A DNA stretch of 64,000 nt, from positions 3,596,001 through 3,660,000 of the forward strand of contig NZ_CP076543.1 of NCBI RefSeq assembly GCF_030440515.1, in the 5' to 3' direction. The notes beneath the pieces were generated by a model. It was not told the origin of the DNA. It worked only from the letters and a program-made list of their open reading frames with translations, and made no database searches. Shown here piece after piece: positions 9,050-16,449 of this stretch. Each line of letters starts with the position of its first letter. The stretch's first letter is position 1. The translations under genes were made by a program, and so were the position numbers. This DNA comes from Streptomyces xanthophaeus. Its GTDB lineage: Bacteria; Actinomycetota; Actinomycetes; Streptomycetales; Streptomycetaceae.

Positions 9050-9366
9050 CGTACCCCCGCGAGAGCATCGACCTGCCCCAGGACCAGGGCTGCCTGCGGT
9101 GGGTACTGGGAGTTCCGCTCGGGATCATCCACCTGCTGAACGCCGCCGCCGTGTTCGGGGCCCTGTTCGCCGGGCCCCGGGCCGAATGGGACGACCAGGG
9201 CTACGAGAACGTCGGCGCGCTGTGCCTGGTCTCCGTGTCCCTGAGCGTGCTGGGCCTGCTCATCACCGTGATACCGAGCGTGCGCCGGGCCATGGGCCCG
9301 TGGTGGCTCGCCCCGCCCCTCCTCCTCGGGCTGACCGCGTTCATCCGCGGCACGACCCTCGGCTGA
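9046..9366 (+). CDS. Small two- or three-helix membrane protein, candidate immunity protein A
   Basis: 106 residues. The start codon overlaps the effector-like gene stop (ATGA). The N-terminus ESIDLPQDQGCLRWVLG precedes a hydrophobic helix (about 18-40), then a polar loop with GPRAEWDDQGYEN, and two more helices (about 58-80 and 88-102). It is a clear paralogue of the next gene: both share the opening (R)E(S/N)IDLP(Q/E)D(Q/R)GCL, the LLITVI/LLITIT helix and the RR-MG-WW segment. No known family was recognised. Position directly after a predicted wall-cutting protein makes an immunity role plausible but unproven. Confidence 0.68.
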   Translation: MTYPRESIDLPQDQGCLRWVLGVPLGIIHLLNAAAVFGALFAGPRAEWDDQGYENVGALCLVSVSLSVLGLLITVIPSVRRAMGPWWLAPPLLLGLTAFIRGTTLG

Positions 9367-9373
9367 GGCGCGG

Positions 9374-9688
9374 ATGAGGCTCCCGCGCGAGAACATCGAC
9401 CTGCCCGAGGACCGCGGCTGCCTGCAGTGGGTCCTCGGGATACCGCTCGCCCTCTCCTACGTCCCCGCGGTGTTCACCTGCTACGTCGCCCTGTCGATCG
9501 GGCCGGATCCCCACGACGACCTGCTGCGCGAGGACGTCCGCTTCCTGACCGGCTGCTGCCTGGTGCTGTGCCTCGTCGGACTGCTGATCACCATCACCCC
9601 GCTGTTCCGGCGGACCATGGGCCGGTGGTGGTTCGCCCTGCCGTTCCTGCTGGCGACGGTCGCCTACGTCCGCGGGCAGACGGTCTGA
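9374..9688 (+). CDS. Small membrane protein, candidate immunity protein B (paralogue)
   Basis: 104 residues with the same plan as its neighbour: ENIDLPEDRGCLQWVLG, a hydrophobic helix, a polar acidic loop (GPDPHDDLLREDV) and two further helices ending in RRTMGRWWFALP. Only seven bases separate the two genes. Tandem diverged copies after a single effector-like gene are common where immunity genes accumulate against effector variants. No enzymatic motif is visible. It ends 43 bases before the convergent SMI1/KNR4 gene. Confidence 0.68.
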   Translation: MRLPRENIDLPEDRGCLQWVLGIPLALSYVPAVFTCYVALSIGPDPHDDLLREDVRFLTGCCLVLCLVGLLITITPLFRRTMGRWWFALPFLLATVAYVRGQTV

Positions 9689-9731
9689 CCGGAGGAAGGC
9701 CGCAGGTCCGCGCCCGCCGGCCCGCGGCATG

Positions 9732-11630
9732 TCATCCGATGCTGACCACGGCGTACGCCTCCCCGTCTCCCGGGGGCCGCGTCCACGAGCGGGTGGTGAA
9801 CGTGTGCAGCCGCCCGTTCAGGAGCGCGTGGCGCGGCAGCCGGACACCGAACTCGGCGGTCACGGCCTCCAGCAGCGCCCGTTCCGTCCCGGCGGCCTCC
9901 TCCTGGGAGCCGAAGAACCGGTCCGGGTCCAGTGCCGCCGGTATCTCGCCGGTCCGGCGGAGCTCCCCGTCCGCGTACGTGAAGGCGTACCGCTCGGCCC
10001 CGTCCTGCGCCACGGACAGGTGGAAGAACGGTGCCTCCCGCCAGTTCCGCAGACCGCTCCACACGACCACCGAGCGGCTGCCCGCGCCGGCGGCCGCAGC
10101 CGGGGAGACGAACCGCTGCGTGTGGAAATGCGCAGGGTCTCCGTCGAAGGCGAAGCTCCACCGGGGGCCGGCCCGGCCGACCGCCACGAGGGCCTTGTCG
10201 TCGTAGGACGAGAACTCCCGCTGTCCGCCGAGCAGTCTGCGGCGCACTTCGGCGGACGTCATGGGAACGCCGAGCGCCGCCCCGTCACCGTCCGCGAGGT
10301 GTCCGGGAAGGTCCTCCGGCTCCACGTCTTCGGCCAGGACGAACCGGTAGGACGTGAGGTCGTGGTCGGGGCCCGGGTCCGCGAGCCACGCCAGGCCGTC
10401 CGGGTCGAGGCCGGCCGCCGGGGCCGGTGCCTCGCCCGCCTGCCCGCCCCTGGGGGTGGACAGCAGCTCGCGGCCCCGTTCCGGGGTCAGCAGGGTTCCC
10501 AGCAGGGGGTCGGCCACCCACCCCAGCGGCGCCAGGTGGTCGGGGCCCAGCGGCTGCCATACCGGCAGGGCGTCCCTCAGCGTCCGCCACGCCCCGTCGG
10601 TGTCGCCCCAGCGCGCCAGCTCCCGTGCCCGCTCGACCGCTTCCCCGAACGGCCCGGCCGCCGTGTACCGGTACGTGCCGCCCCGCACCTGCTCCAGCAG
10701 CGCGTAGGCCGGCGACACCACGTCCTCACCGGCTCCCCGCAGGTGGTACTTCAGCGTGGAGTCGTCCCTGTACGACTGGACCACATGGTCCATGGCCAGC
10801 ACCGGCAGCAGCTCGGGCGCGTACCGCGGGTCGGTCACCACGTCCTCGAAGTACACCATGTAGGTCTGTCCCAGCAGGCGGCGTATCTGGTCGCCCAGTC
10901 CGCCCGCCCGCGGTCGGCCGTACTCCTTCGCCTCGTCCAGCTGGTGCCCGGCGCGCTCCCACCCGCCGCGCAGCGCCTCCAGCCGGGCCTGCTCCATCAG
11001 GGCGTCCAGCTCCCGGGTCGTGCCGTTGGCGAACTCCGGCTCCCCGTCGACCGGGCGCGCGTTCAGGCTGTGGAACTCCCGGTACATGGACCGCATGAAC
11101 TCGGCGAAGTTCGCGTGCCGCTCGGGCGCCTCGGCCCGCCAGCTCGCCCACGTGTACACGGCCCACTCGCCGTCCTCGTCCACCTCCTCGGGATCCAGGA
11201 GGACGTGGGTGATGTCGGACTCGACGTCGAGCTGGAGCCCGCGCCGCCAGATGTCCGCGTTCCTCCGTTCGTCGGGTCCGGCATCGTCGTCCAGGTACTC
11301 CTCGAACAGGTCCGCGAGCCCTGACTCGTTGTCGTGCCGGCGCACGTCGGTGGTCCCCGCCAGCAGCCAGACGAACCCGCCGGCGTTCCGCCACCCGTCA
11401 CTGACTTCGAGGAACTCCCGGTACGACGGAGGCATCCGGCGGCCGAGGCGCTCCTCCATGGCCGCGATCCGCTCCTCGGACGCCGGCGGGAACCCCAGCC
11501 ACCGGTCCCGCCGGGCGGCTTCGTCCTCCTGGCTCCGCGCCTCGTCGTCGGGCAGGGAATCCGCCCACTCCCCGCTCCAGCGGAGCAGGAACGGGCGCCA
11601 GTCGAACGGTGTCGCATCCGTCTTCGTCAT
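9732..11630 (-). CDS. SMI1/KNR4 (SUKH) family protein
   Basis: 632 residues, cytoplasmic. Residues about 45-190 form a SUKH domain: the helix SEERIAAMEERLGRRMPPSYREFLEVSDGW is characteristic (positions about 51-81), followed by the GGFVWLL strand. The rest, with Trp/Asp-rich segments and repeated ESTYR-like stretches, has no recognised motif and is much longer than the usual 130-200 residue SUKH protein. SUKH proteins are common immunity proteins of toxin systems, and this one is convergent with the effector-like operon. It may instead be an unrelated housekeeping SMI1-like protein. Confidence 0.78.
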   Translation of the reverse strand: MTKTDATPFDWRPFLLRWSGEWADSLPDDEARSQEDEAARRDRWLGFPPASEERIAAMEERLGRRMPPSYREFLEVSDGWRNAGGFVWLLAGTTDVRRHDNESGLADLFEEYLDDDAGPDERRNADIWRRGLQLDVESDITHVLLDPEEVDEDGEWAVYTWASWRAEAPERHANFAEFMRSMYREFHSLNARPVDGEPEFANGTTRELDALMEQARLEALRGGWERAGHQLDEAKEYGRPRAGGLGDQIRRLLGQTYMVYFEDVVTDPRYAPELLPVLAMDHVVQSYRDDSTLKYHLRGAGEDVVSPAYALLEQVRGGTYRYTAAGPFGEAVERARELARWGDTDGAWRTLRDALPVWQPLGPDHLAPLGWVADPLLGTLLTPERGRELLSTPRGGQAGEAPAPAAGLDPDGLAWLADPGPDHDLTSYRFVLAEDVEPEDLPGHLADGDGAALGVPMTSAEVRRRLLGGQREFSSYDDKALVAVGRAGPRWSFAFDGDPAHFHTQRFVSPAAAAGAGSRSVVVWSGLRNWREAPFFHLSVAQDGAERYAFTYADGELRRTGEIPAALDPDRFFGSQEEAAGTERALLEAVTAEFGVRLPRHALLNGRLHTFTTRSWTRPPGDGEAYAVVSIG

Positions 11631-11702
11631 GCTCCCGATGTTGGCATCCGCCGCTGACAGTGCCCGGTGGTGCCCGGCGCCCGCGGCGCGGGCGGCGCGA
11701 AC

Positions 11703-11740
11703 GCCGCAGCCCCCGCCCGGTCGGGGGCGGGGGCTGCGGC
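11703..11740 (-). terminator. Terminator of the symporter gene
   Basis: Perfect 16-base arms starting GCCGCAGCCCCC and ending GGGGGCTGCGGC around a short loop, located 24 bases after the symporter stop. No U-tract follows, as is usual in this GC-rich DNA. It also faces the SMI1/KNR4 gene start region. Confidence 0.75.
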
Positions 11741-11763
11741 AGGTGATGTGCGGTGCGGTGCGG

Positions 11764-13077
11764 TCAGGCCGCGACCACGACCGGCTCGGCGGCCGGGGCG
11801 GGCTCGTCCAGCGGGGAGGCCGAGGCGGAGGCGTAGGCCTCCTTGTCCAGGATCCCCTCGCGGGCCGCGACGATGACCGGGACCAGGGCCTGGCCGGCCA
11901 CGTTGGTGGCGGTGCGCATCATGTCCAGGATCGGGTCGATCGCCAGCAGCAGGCCGACGCCCGCGAGCGGCAGGCCCAGCGTGGACAGGGTCAGCGTCAG
12001 CATGACGGTGGCGCCCGTCAGACCGGCCGTGGCGGCGGAGCCGATGACCGAGACGAAGACGATGAGCAGGTACTCCTTGATGCCGAGCTGCACGTCGAAG
12101 ATCTGCGCGATGAAGATGGCGGCGAGGGCCGGGTAGATCGCGGCGCAGCCGTCCATCTTGGTGGTGGCGCCGAACGGGACGGCGAAGGAGGCGTACTCCT
12201 TCGGGACGCCGAGGCGCTCGGTGACCTTCTGGGTGACGGGCATGGTGCCGACCGAGGAGCGGGAGACGAAGGCCAGCTGGATGGCGGGCCAGGCGCCCTT
12301 GAAGAACTGGAGCGGGCTGACCTTGGCGACCGTCGCGAGCAGCAGCGGGTAGACGACGAACATCACGAGGGCGCAGCCGATGTAGACGTCGGCGGTGAAG
12401 GTCGCGTACTTGCCGATCAGGTCCCAGCCGTACGTGGCGATCGCGGTGCCGATGAGGCCGACGGTGCCGATCGGGGCGAGGCGGATGACCCACCACAGGG
12501 CCTTCTGGAGCAGCTCCAGGGCGGACTCGGCGAGGTCGAGGACCGGCTTGGCCTTGGCGCCGATCTGGAGGGCGGCGATTCCGGCGACGACGGCCAGGAA
12601 GACGATCTGAAGGACCTTCAGCTCGGTGAACGGCGTGACGATGTCCGTCGGCACGATCCCGGTGAGGAAGTCGATCCAGGAGCCGGTCTTCTTCGGGTCC
12701 TTGCCGTCGGCCGCGGTGAGGCCGGTGCCGGAACCGGGGTCGGTCAGCAGGCCGATGGCGATGCCGATGCCGACCGCGATCAGCGAGGTGATCATGAACC
12801 AGAGGAGGGTGCGGGAGGCGAGGCGCGCCGCGTTGTTCACCTTCCGCAGGTTGGTGATCGACACCAGGATCGCGAAGAAGACGAGCGGGGCGATGGCCAG
12901 CTTCAGCAGCTGGACGAAGATGTCGCCGGTCTTCTCCAGGGTGGTGCCGAGCCAGCTGACGTCCTGGCTGCGGGCTATCCAGCCGAAGAGGACACCGAGG
13001 GCGAGACCGGCGACGATCTGGGCCCAGAAGGGGAACTTGAACGAGGCCTTGGCAGGGGCCTGGGGGGTCGCGGACAC
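11764..13077 (-). CDS. Dicarboxylate/amino acid:cation symporter (DAACS family)
   Basis: 437 residues, about eight membrane helices plus two re-entrant loops. Diagnostic motifs of the GltP/DctA family are present: the serine-rich SRSSVGTMPVT loop, GATTKMDGCA, and the late IDPILDMMRTATNVAGQ helix that forms the substrate and Na+ or H+ site. It should import C4-dicarboxylates or acidic amino acids. Three in-frame GTGs lie at the start; 13077 is chosen because GGAG stands seven bases before it, whereas 13083 and 13101 have poor spacing. The Ala/Pro-rich tail is cytoplasmic. Its 5' region carries several palindromes (13240-13341). Confidence 0.92.
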   Translation of the reverse strand: MSATPQAPAKASFKFPFWAQIVAGLALGVLFGWIARSQDVSWLGTTLEKTGDIFVQLLKLAIAPLVFFAILVSITNLRKVNNAARLASRTLLWFMITSLIAVGIGIAIGLLTDPGSGTGLTAADGKDPKKTGSWIDFLTGIVPTDIVTPFTELKVLQIVFLAVVAGIAALQIGAKAKPVLDLAESALELLQKALWWVIRLAPIGTVGLIGTAIATYGWDLIGKYATFTADVYIGCALVMFVVYPLLLATVAKVSPLQFFKGAWPAIQLAFVSRSSVGTMPVTQKVTERLGVPKEYASFAVPFGATTKMDGCAAIYPALAAIFIAQIFDVQLGIKEYLLIVFVSVIGSAATAGLTGATVMLTLTLSTLGLPLAGVGLLLAIDPILDMMRTATNVAGQALVPVIVAAREGILDKEAYASASASPLDEPAPAAEPVVVAA

Positions 13078-13239
13078 GGACACTCTCCGGAGGTGGCGCA
13101 CGAAGACAGGGGGGAAGTAATGCGGTGGTGAAGCGGTGCGGCAGCAGCCAGAAGGGCCGGCCGGGACGGCTGCTGTATCGATTCAGCTCAACAGCAACAG
13201 GCCGCGGACGCGCGGCGGCAGAGGTCGACGTGCAGGCGC

Positions 13240-13341
13240 ATCACGAGCGGAAGGCTCGTGATCATGGGGTGCGCAACTGTGGTCAACATGTTGAACACGC
13301 TAACACTTCCCCTTTGGGAATCTCAAAGGGGCGCTTTGAGA
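13240..13341. promoter_or_regulatory. Cluster of four inverted repeats upstream of the symporter
   Basis: Four perfect dyads: ATCACGAGC/GCTCGTGAT with a 5-base spacer (13240-13262); the 12-base palindrome TCAACATGTTGA (13283-13294); CCCCTTTG/CAAAGGGG with a 7-base spacer (13309-13331); and TCTCAAAG/CTTTGAGA with a 5-base spacer (13321-13341). The last two share bases, so the structures would exclude each other if formed in RNA. They lie 160-265 bases before the symporter start, in the 13078-13454 gap that has no gene. Confidence 0.5.
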
Positions 13342-13384
13342 CAACGGCGCACGAGGCCCTCTTGCGCAGGCCCGGAAAACACCA

Positions 13385-13425
13385 CCGCCCCAGCGTTACG
13401 GGCGGTATACCCGGTGCTGGGGCGG
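13385..13425 (-). terminator. Terminator-like dyad after the DUF4229 gene
   Basis: Arms CCGCCCCAGC and GCTGGGGCGG are perfect over ten bases with a 21-base loop, 29 bases beyond the DUF4229 stop. The loop is long for a factor-independent terminator, so the call is moderate. Confidence 0.5.
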
Positions 13426-13454
13426 TTCGATGTGTGATGAAGCCAACTGGGGCG

Positions 13455-13766
13455 TTACGAGGCCACCCGTGCCGCGTCGTCCGCCTGGTCCTCCTGGCTG
13501 CGGTTCGCGGCGAGCCGCTCCTTCGCACCCGCGACGCGCCCGGAGATCTGCGTGGACATCTGGTCGCGCTGCTTGCGCAGAAGGACGAAGGAGAGGGGGG
13601 CGGAGATCACGATGGCGAGCAGCACGACCCAGGCGGCGTTGGCCTCCCCGAGCCCTGCGGGCACCCAGCCGAGCCGGACGAGGCCCGCGACGGCGACGAG
13701 GCATCCGACGAAGATGCCCAGGCGCATCGCGGTGTAGCGGATCGTTGCGCTGGTCTTGAGGGACAC
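13455..13766 (-). CDS. DUF4229 membrane protein
   Basis: 103 residues with two hydrophobic helices (about 12-34 and 41-64) and a basic, charged cytoplasmic tail (LLRKQRDQMSTQISGRVAGAKERL), the DUF4229 pattern. GTG start preceded by AAGGGG. The family is typically found beside menaquinone genes in Streptomyces, as here, but its role is not known. Nothing in the sequence shows an active site. Confidence 0.85.
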   Translation of the reverse strand: MSLKTSATIRYTAMRLGIFVGCLVAVAGLVRLGWVPAGLGEANAAWVVLLAIVISAPLSFVLLRKQRDQMSTQISGRVAGAKERLAANRSQEDQADDAARVAS

Positions 13767-13883
13767 GGTGACCCCTTCTCTCTCGTCGTGGTCTGCGGCG
13801 GCCGGTGCCCGGTGCCCGTCAAGTGAAGCACGCCGGGGTGCGGCCGCGGCCCTCCGGGGTCCGGCCGCGGGCAGGACCGCGTG

Positions 13884-14408
13884 TCAGTGCAGCGGCAGCA
13901 GCATCGTAATGTCGTCGCGGTCGTCGCCCGGGGCCACCCGGATGGCGCCGGGCACGCGGCCGACCTCCTTGTAGCCGCAGGAGGCGTAGAAGTGCTCCAG
14001 GCCGTGACCGCCGCGGCAGCTGAGGCGGATGGCGTCGATGTTCCCGACGGAGCGGGCCGCGGCCTCGGCGGCGGCCATCAGCGCGCGCCCGTACCCCTTG
14101 CCCTGATGACGCGGGTGGACCATCACCGTGTAGGCCCACAGCCAGTGGAGCTGGAGCCGGTGCGCGTTGTGGGTGAGGAAGGCGGTCGCGGCGACCGCCC
14201 CGTCCTCGTCGTACCCGAGGACCGGCCGACAGTTCCCGTCGGCGACGCCGGCGAGGTGGCTGTCGAGCGAGGGGCGGATGTCGTCCGGGGTGACCGGGGG
14301 CACGAAGCCCACGGCGCCGCCCGCGTTGGAGACGTCGGCCCACAGCGCCAGGATCCCCTCACGGAGGGGAGGGTCGACGACCGGATCCAGGACGAAAGTA
14401 AGAGTCAC
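13884..14408 (-). CDS. GNAT family N-acetyltransferase
   Basis: 174 residues. The acetyl-CoA-binding motif A is HQGKGYGRALMAAAE, preceded by the beta strand YTVMVHPR; the C-terminal GLEHFYASCGYKEVGRVPG is the typical last part of the fold. Substrate unknown. The GTG start has no ribosome site, but TAATCT sits six bases before it, the right place for a -10 box of a leaderless transcript starting at the GTG. It is followed by the DUF4229 gene on the same strand, about 120 bases on. Confidence 0.85.
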   Translation of the reverse strand: MTLTFVLDPVVDPPLREGILALWADVSNAGGAVGFVPPVTPDDIRPSLDSHLAGVADGNCRPVLGYDEDGAVAATAFLTHNAHRLQLHWLWAYTVMVHPRHQGKGYGRALMAAAEAAARSVGNIDAIRLSCRGGHGLEHFYASCGYKEVGRVPGAIRVAPGDDRDDITMLLPLH

Positions 14409-14454
14409 TACGCAAGATTACTCATTACTCGATCGGCCCGTCCAGAAAAGGCCG

Positions 14455-14478
14455 AACCCCGGCCCACGGGCCGGGGTT
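14455..14478 (-). terminator. Terminator of mqnE
   Basis: Perfect 11-base arms AACCCCGGCCC and GGGCCGGGGTT with a 2-base loop, 31 bases after the mqnE stop and before the GNAT gene. It separates the menaquinone gene from the downstream acetyltransferase. Confidence 0.8.
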
Positions 14479-14508
14479 CAACTCGGAAGGAAGCGGTCGG
14501 ACGAGACG

Positions 14509-15672
14509 TCAGACGCGCATCGCCTGCGGGGTCTCGCGCAGGTTCGCGTCCGGACCGGGGTATTCGCGGATGATCTCGTAGCGCGTGTTGCGCTCGACCG
14601 GGCGGAAGCCCGCTTCCCGGATCAGCTCCAGCAGATCGTCACGGCCCAGCTTGTTCGGGGTGCCGTAGTTGTCCGCGTCGTGCGTGATCTTGTACTCGAC
14701 GACCGAGCCGTCCATGTCGTCCGCGCCGTGCTGCAGCGCGAGCTGGGCGGTCTGCACACCGTGCATCACCCAGAAGACCTTGACGTGCGGCACGTTGTCG
14801 AAGAGCAGTCGCGAGACGGCGAAGGTCTTCAGCGCCTCGGCGCCCGTCGCCATCGTCGTACGCGCCTGGAGCTTGTTGCGTACCTTGCCGTCCTGCATGT
14901 CCACGAAGTCGTGCTGGTACCGCAGCGGGATGAAGACCTGGAAACCGCCGGTCTCGTCCTGGAGCTCGCGCAGACGCAGCACGTGGTCCACGCGGTGGCG
15001 CGGCTCCTCGATGTGCCCGTAGAGCATGGTCGAGGGGGTCTTGAGACCCTTCTCGTGCGCGAGCCGGTGGATGCGCGACCAGTCTTCCCAGTGGGTGCGG
15101 TGGTCGACGATGTGCTGCCGGACCTCCCAGTCGAAGATCTCCGCACCGCCGCCCGTGAGCGACTCCAGGCCGGCCTCGATCAGCTCGTCGAGGATGTCGG
15201 AGGCCGACATCCCCGAGATCGTCTCGAAGTGGTGGATCTCGGTCGCCGTGAACGCCTTCAGCGAGACGTTCGGCAGCGCCTTCTTCAGCTCGGAGAGCGA
15301 GCGCGGGTAGTAGCGCCACGGCAGGTTCGGGTGCAGGCCGTTGACGATGTGCAGCTCGGTGAGGTTGTCGTTCTCCATGGCCTTGGCCAGGCGCACGGCC
15401 TCCTCGATGCGCATCGTGTACGCGTCCTTCTCGCCCGGCTTGCGCTGGAACGAGCAGTACGCGCACGAGGCGGTGCACACGTTCGTCATGTTGAGGTGCC
15501 GGTTGACGTTGAAGTGGACGACGTCACCGTTCTTGCGCGTGCGCACCTCGTGGGCGAGGCCACCGAGCCAGGCCAGGTCGTCCGACTCGTAGAGGGCGAT
15601 ACCGTCCTCACGGGTCAGCCGCTCGCCGGAGCGGACCTTCTCCTCCAGCTCACGCTTGAGCCCAGCGTCCAT
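14509..15672 (-). CDS. mqnE: Aminofutalosine synthase (radical SAM)
   Basis: 387 residues, cytoplasmic. Uses S-adenosylmethionine to join an adenosyl radical to the 3-carboxyvinyl-oxybenzoate precursor, an early step of the futalosine menaquinone pathway. The radical SAM cluster motif CTASCAYC gives Cys66, Cys70 and Cys73. The following GEKDAYTM segment and the ITGGGAEIFD-like part match the MqnE/MqnC/CofH group; the length and first-half sequence fit MqnE better than MqnC. ATG with a full AGGAGG about ten bases upstream. UbiX-, UbiA- and UbiD-like genes for later pathway steps lie within 5 kb. Confidence 0.93.
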   Translation of the reverse strand: MDAGLKRELEEKVRSGERLTREDGIALYESDDLAWLGGLAHEVRTRKNGDVVHFNVNRHLNMTNVCTASCAYCSFQRKPGEKDAYTMRIEEAVRLAKAMENDNLTELHIVNGLHPNLPWRYYPRSLSELKKALPNVSLKAFTATEIHHFETISGMSASDILDELIEAGLESLTGGGAEIFDWEVRQHIVDHRTHWEDWSRIHRLAHEKGLKTPSTMLYGHIEEPRHRVDHVLRLRELQDETGGFQVFIPLRYQHDFVDMQDGKVRNKLQARTTMATGAEALKTFAVSRLLFDNVPHVKVFWVMHGVQTAQLALQHGADDMDGSVVEYKITHDADNYGTPNKLGRDDLLELIREAGFRPVERNTRYEIIREYPGPDANLRETPQAMRV

Positions 15673-15732
15673 GTGCCGGTCGCCTCCTCTAGATGCCTCT
15701 GCCTGTCCTGCGAACCCTGGCCAACCGTACTC

Positions 15733-16188
15733 TCAGGCTTCCTCGGGAAGTTCCCCGACCCGGTTCTCCCACTTGGTGGAGAGCACGATGGTGGTGCGGG
15801 TGCGCGATACGCCCTTGGTTCCGGAGAGCTTGCGAATGATCTTCTCCAGGCCGTCCACGTCGTTGGCGCGCACCTTCAGCATGAAGGAGTCGTCGCCCGC
15901 GATGAACCAGCAGTCCTCGATCTCCGCGAGGTCGCGCAGCCGCCGGGCCACGTCCTCGTGGTCCGCGGCGTCGGAGAGCGAGATGCCGATCAGCGCCGTG
16001 ACGCCGAGGCCGAGCGAGGCGGAGTCGACCGTCGCGCGGTAGCCGGTGATGACGCCGGCCGTCTCGAGCCGGTTGATGCGGTCGGTGACGCTGGGGCCGG
16101 AGAGGCCCACAAGACGGCCCAGCTCCGCGTACGAGGCACGACCGTTCTCCCGGAGTGCCTGGATGAGCTGCCTGTCCACCGTGTCCAT
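15733..16188 (-). CDS. Lrp/AsnC family transcriptional regulator
   Basis: 151 residues. The winged helix-turn-helix is at about 1-60 (VDRQLIQALRENGRASYAEL... SVTDRINRLE), and the ligand-sensing RAM domain at about 65-140 with the GDDSFMLKV strand. Such proteins respond to amino acids and act as octamers. It is divergent from the 45-residue protein at 16312 and precedes mqnE on the same strand by 60 bases, so it may control either. The intergenic hairpin at 16248-16267 could be part of its target. Confidence 0.92.
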   Translation of the reverse strand: MDTVDRQLIQALRENGRASYAELGRLVGLSGPSVTDRINRLETAGVITGYRATVDSASLGLGVTALIGISLSDAADHEDVARRLRDLAEIEDCWFIAGDDSFMLKVRANDVDGLEKIIRKLSGTKGVSRTRTTIVLSTKWENRVGELPEEA

Positions 16189-16247
16189 TTACGTGGAGCC
16201 TTCCATTATTCGGCGATCCTGCAAGTCTAGGTATAGAATCTAAGGCA

Positions 16248-16267
16248 CACAGGGTCAACACCCTGTG
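16248..16267. promoter_or_regulatory. Palindrome between the Lrp/AsnC gene and the small divergent gene
   Basis: Arms CACAGGGT and ACCCTGTG with a 4-base loop, perfect over eight pairs. It is placed 45 bases before the GTG at 16312 and 60 bases before the regulator's ATG. It could be an operator or a leader hairpin; an AT-rich stretch just to its left (16225-16245) is a likely promoter. Confidence 0.45.
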
Positions 16268-16311
16268 AAATCTTTCAGCTGATCAATGACGATCTTCAGG
16301 AGTGGTTCACC

Positions 16312-16449
16312 GTGTTCACGATCGAGATGGCCTACGCACACATGCGGGAGCTCCAGGAGCTGGCCAACCGATCCCGTGCCCACCAGCCCGCCGCGGCCCA
16401 CCGCGTCGACAAGGCCCGCAAGCCGCTCGGCCGCAAGAAGAAGGCCTAG
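16312..16449 (+). CDS. Small basic protein, 45 residues
   Basis: GTG start with AGGAG nine bases upstream. The peptide opens FTIEMAYAHMRELQELANRS, an amphipathic helix, and ends in a strongly basic tail KARKPLGRKKKA. No membrane segment. It is divergent from the Lrp/AsnC gene and its stop overlaps the convergent UbiX-like stop by four bases. Coding is supported by the ribosome site and GC bias at third positions. The function is unknown; the basic tail could bind nucleic acid or acidic lipid. Confidence 0.65.
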   Translation: MFTIEMAYAHMRELQELANRSRAHQPAAAHRVDKARKPLGRKKKA

